Of a stretch of DNA of 6,683 nucleotides, positions 6,256-6,683 are shown piece after piece (position 1 is the first letter of the stretch; each line of letters starts with the position of its first letter). The notes beneath the pieces were generated by a model that had not been told where the DNA came from, searched no databases, and was given only the letters and a program-made list of their open reading frames with translations. The stretch spans positions 1 to 6,683 of the forward strand of contig WVWW01000075.1 of assembly GCA_011773795.1 (NCBI GenBank), given 5' to 3'. Source of the DNA: Acidobacteriota bacterium (lineage in GTDB: Bacteria; Acidobacteriota; Polarisedimenticolia; Polarisedimenticolales; Polarisedimenticolaceae). Made by a program: the position numbers and the translations under genes.

Positions 6256-6263
6256 GGACTTCC

Positions 6264-6288
6264 CTTCGTTGGAGCCTCCGGGGCGAAG
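6264..6288. terminator. Imperfect stem-loop in the convergent gap after nhaC
   Basis: CTTCG (6264-6268) and CGAAG (6284-6288) form a 5-bp outer stem around an inner GGAG-C-CTCC symmetry (6271-6279). It starts 9 nt after the nhaC stop, a usual place for a terminator, but there is no T-run and the loop geometry is poor. The remainder of the 98-bp gap to the convergent gene shows only a possible short reading frame on the minus strand. Confidence 0.2.
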
Positions 6289-6353
6289 CTCATGGCCGTA
6301 CCGGTGAATTCCGTCCCGTAGGTGCCGTCTTGAAACATCCGGTGGCCGCGGGG

Positions 6354-6683
6354 TCAGCCGTCGCCCTTCGCGGCCCCGTCCGGCAGCGGTAAGTCGTGGT
6401 AGTGCTCTTCTCGACAGTTGTCGCACAACGAGTGCGTGAAGCTCGTGTCGTAATTCTTGGCGATATAGGCCTCGATCTGATGCCACGTGTTGTCGTCGTC
6501 ACGGATCGATTTGCAGTGCATGCAGATGGGCAGCAGCGCGCGCAACTCGTGGACCTCGGCGAGCGCCCGTTCGAGCTCGTCAACCTTGCCCTGGAGCCGG
6601 GTGTTGAGCGTCTCCACCTCGCTGATCCTGAGCTCCTTCTCTTCTAACTTGCCGCGATGGGTCGAGTAGAAGTTCAGCAAGAC
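6354..6683 (-). CDS. Coiled-coil protein with C-terminal CxxC...CxxC module (5' end beyond right edge)
   Basis: The frame is open from the right edge (first full codon 6683-6681) to a TGA at 6356-6354, giving 109 C-terminal residues; the true start is outside the window. A charged heptad-like helix (about residues 12-50, rich in Glu, Lys and Leu) leads directly into a compact cysteine module: LPICMHCKSIRDD (51-63), a conserved-looking TWHQIEAYI (66-74), FTHS (82-85) and CDNC (87-90). Cys54, Cys57, Cys87 and Cys90 could bind one zinc. This arrangement, coiled coil then ICxxCKxIRDD...W...E.YI...F(S/T)H..C..C, recurs at the C-terminus of response regulators and PAS or other signalling proteins in environmental bacteria, so the missing N-terminal part is probably a sensory or receiver domain. 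That is family knowledge plus inference; no such domain is visible here. The function of the module is unknown. It converges on nhaC. Confidence 0.8.
   Translation of the reverse strand, partial: VLLNFYSTHRGKLEEKELRISEVETLNTRLQGKVDELERALAEVHELRALLPICMHCKSIRDDDNTWHQIEAYIAKNYDTSFTHSLCDNCREEHYHDLPLPDGAAKGDG

Overview
The window is about two-thirds G+C, densely coding, and has the strong G/C third-position bias of a high-GC bacterium. It holds seven supported protein genes, two of them cut by the window edges. No rRNA, tRNA, insertion sequence or CRISPR array was seen. The mix of a large secreted YncE-like propeller, a class III alcohol dehydrogenase, an NhaC antiporter and a coiled-coil protein with a CxxC...CxxC tail would fit a free-living Acidobacteriota, Myxococcota or related environmental lineage. 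That placement is a guess from gene style, not a phylogenetic result.

Layout. (1) 1-1411, minus: 5' part of a secreted beta-propeller gene running off the left edge. (2) 1412-1574: a divergent intergenic region with four CCGA-A-tract repeats spaced about 20 bp apart and a GTTCCC/GGGAAC dyad. (3) 1575-3442, plus: a two-gene operon of a class III, S-(hydroxymethyl)glutathione-type alcohol dehydrogenase followed by a metallo-beta-lactamase-fold hydrolase. (4) 3457-4836, minus: a two-gene operon of a TIGR04076-like small Cys protein and an aldo/keto reductase, separated by 3 nt. It converges on the hydrolase gene, and a dyad covers both stop codons. (5) 4894-6255, plus: an NhaC-family Na+/H+ antiporter divergent from the small-protein gene. 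(6) 6354-6683, minus: C-terminal part of a coiled-coil protein ending in a four-cysteine module, cut by the right edge.

How the genes may work together. The dehydrogenase and hydrolase look like a thiol-dependent formaldehyde oxidation module: the first enzyme would make an S-formyl thiol, and the hydrolase, a glyoxalase II-type thioesterase by fold, would release formate and regenerate the thiol. No esterase-type S-formylglutathione hydrolase lies in the window, so the hydrolase could be a non-homologous replacement; this is inference. The aldo/keto reductase operon may add a second carbonyl-handling activity of unknown substrate. The propeller, antiporter and coiled-coil protein have no evident link to this chemistry.
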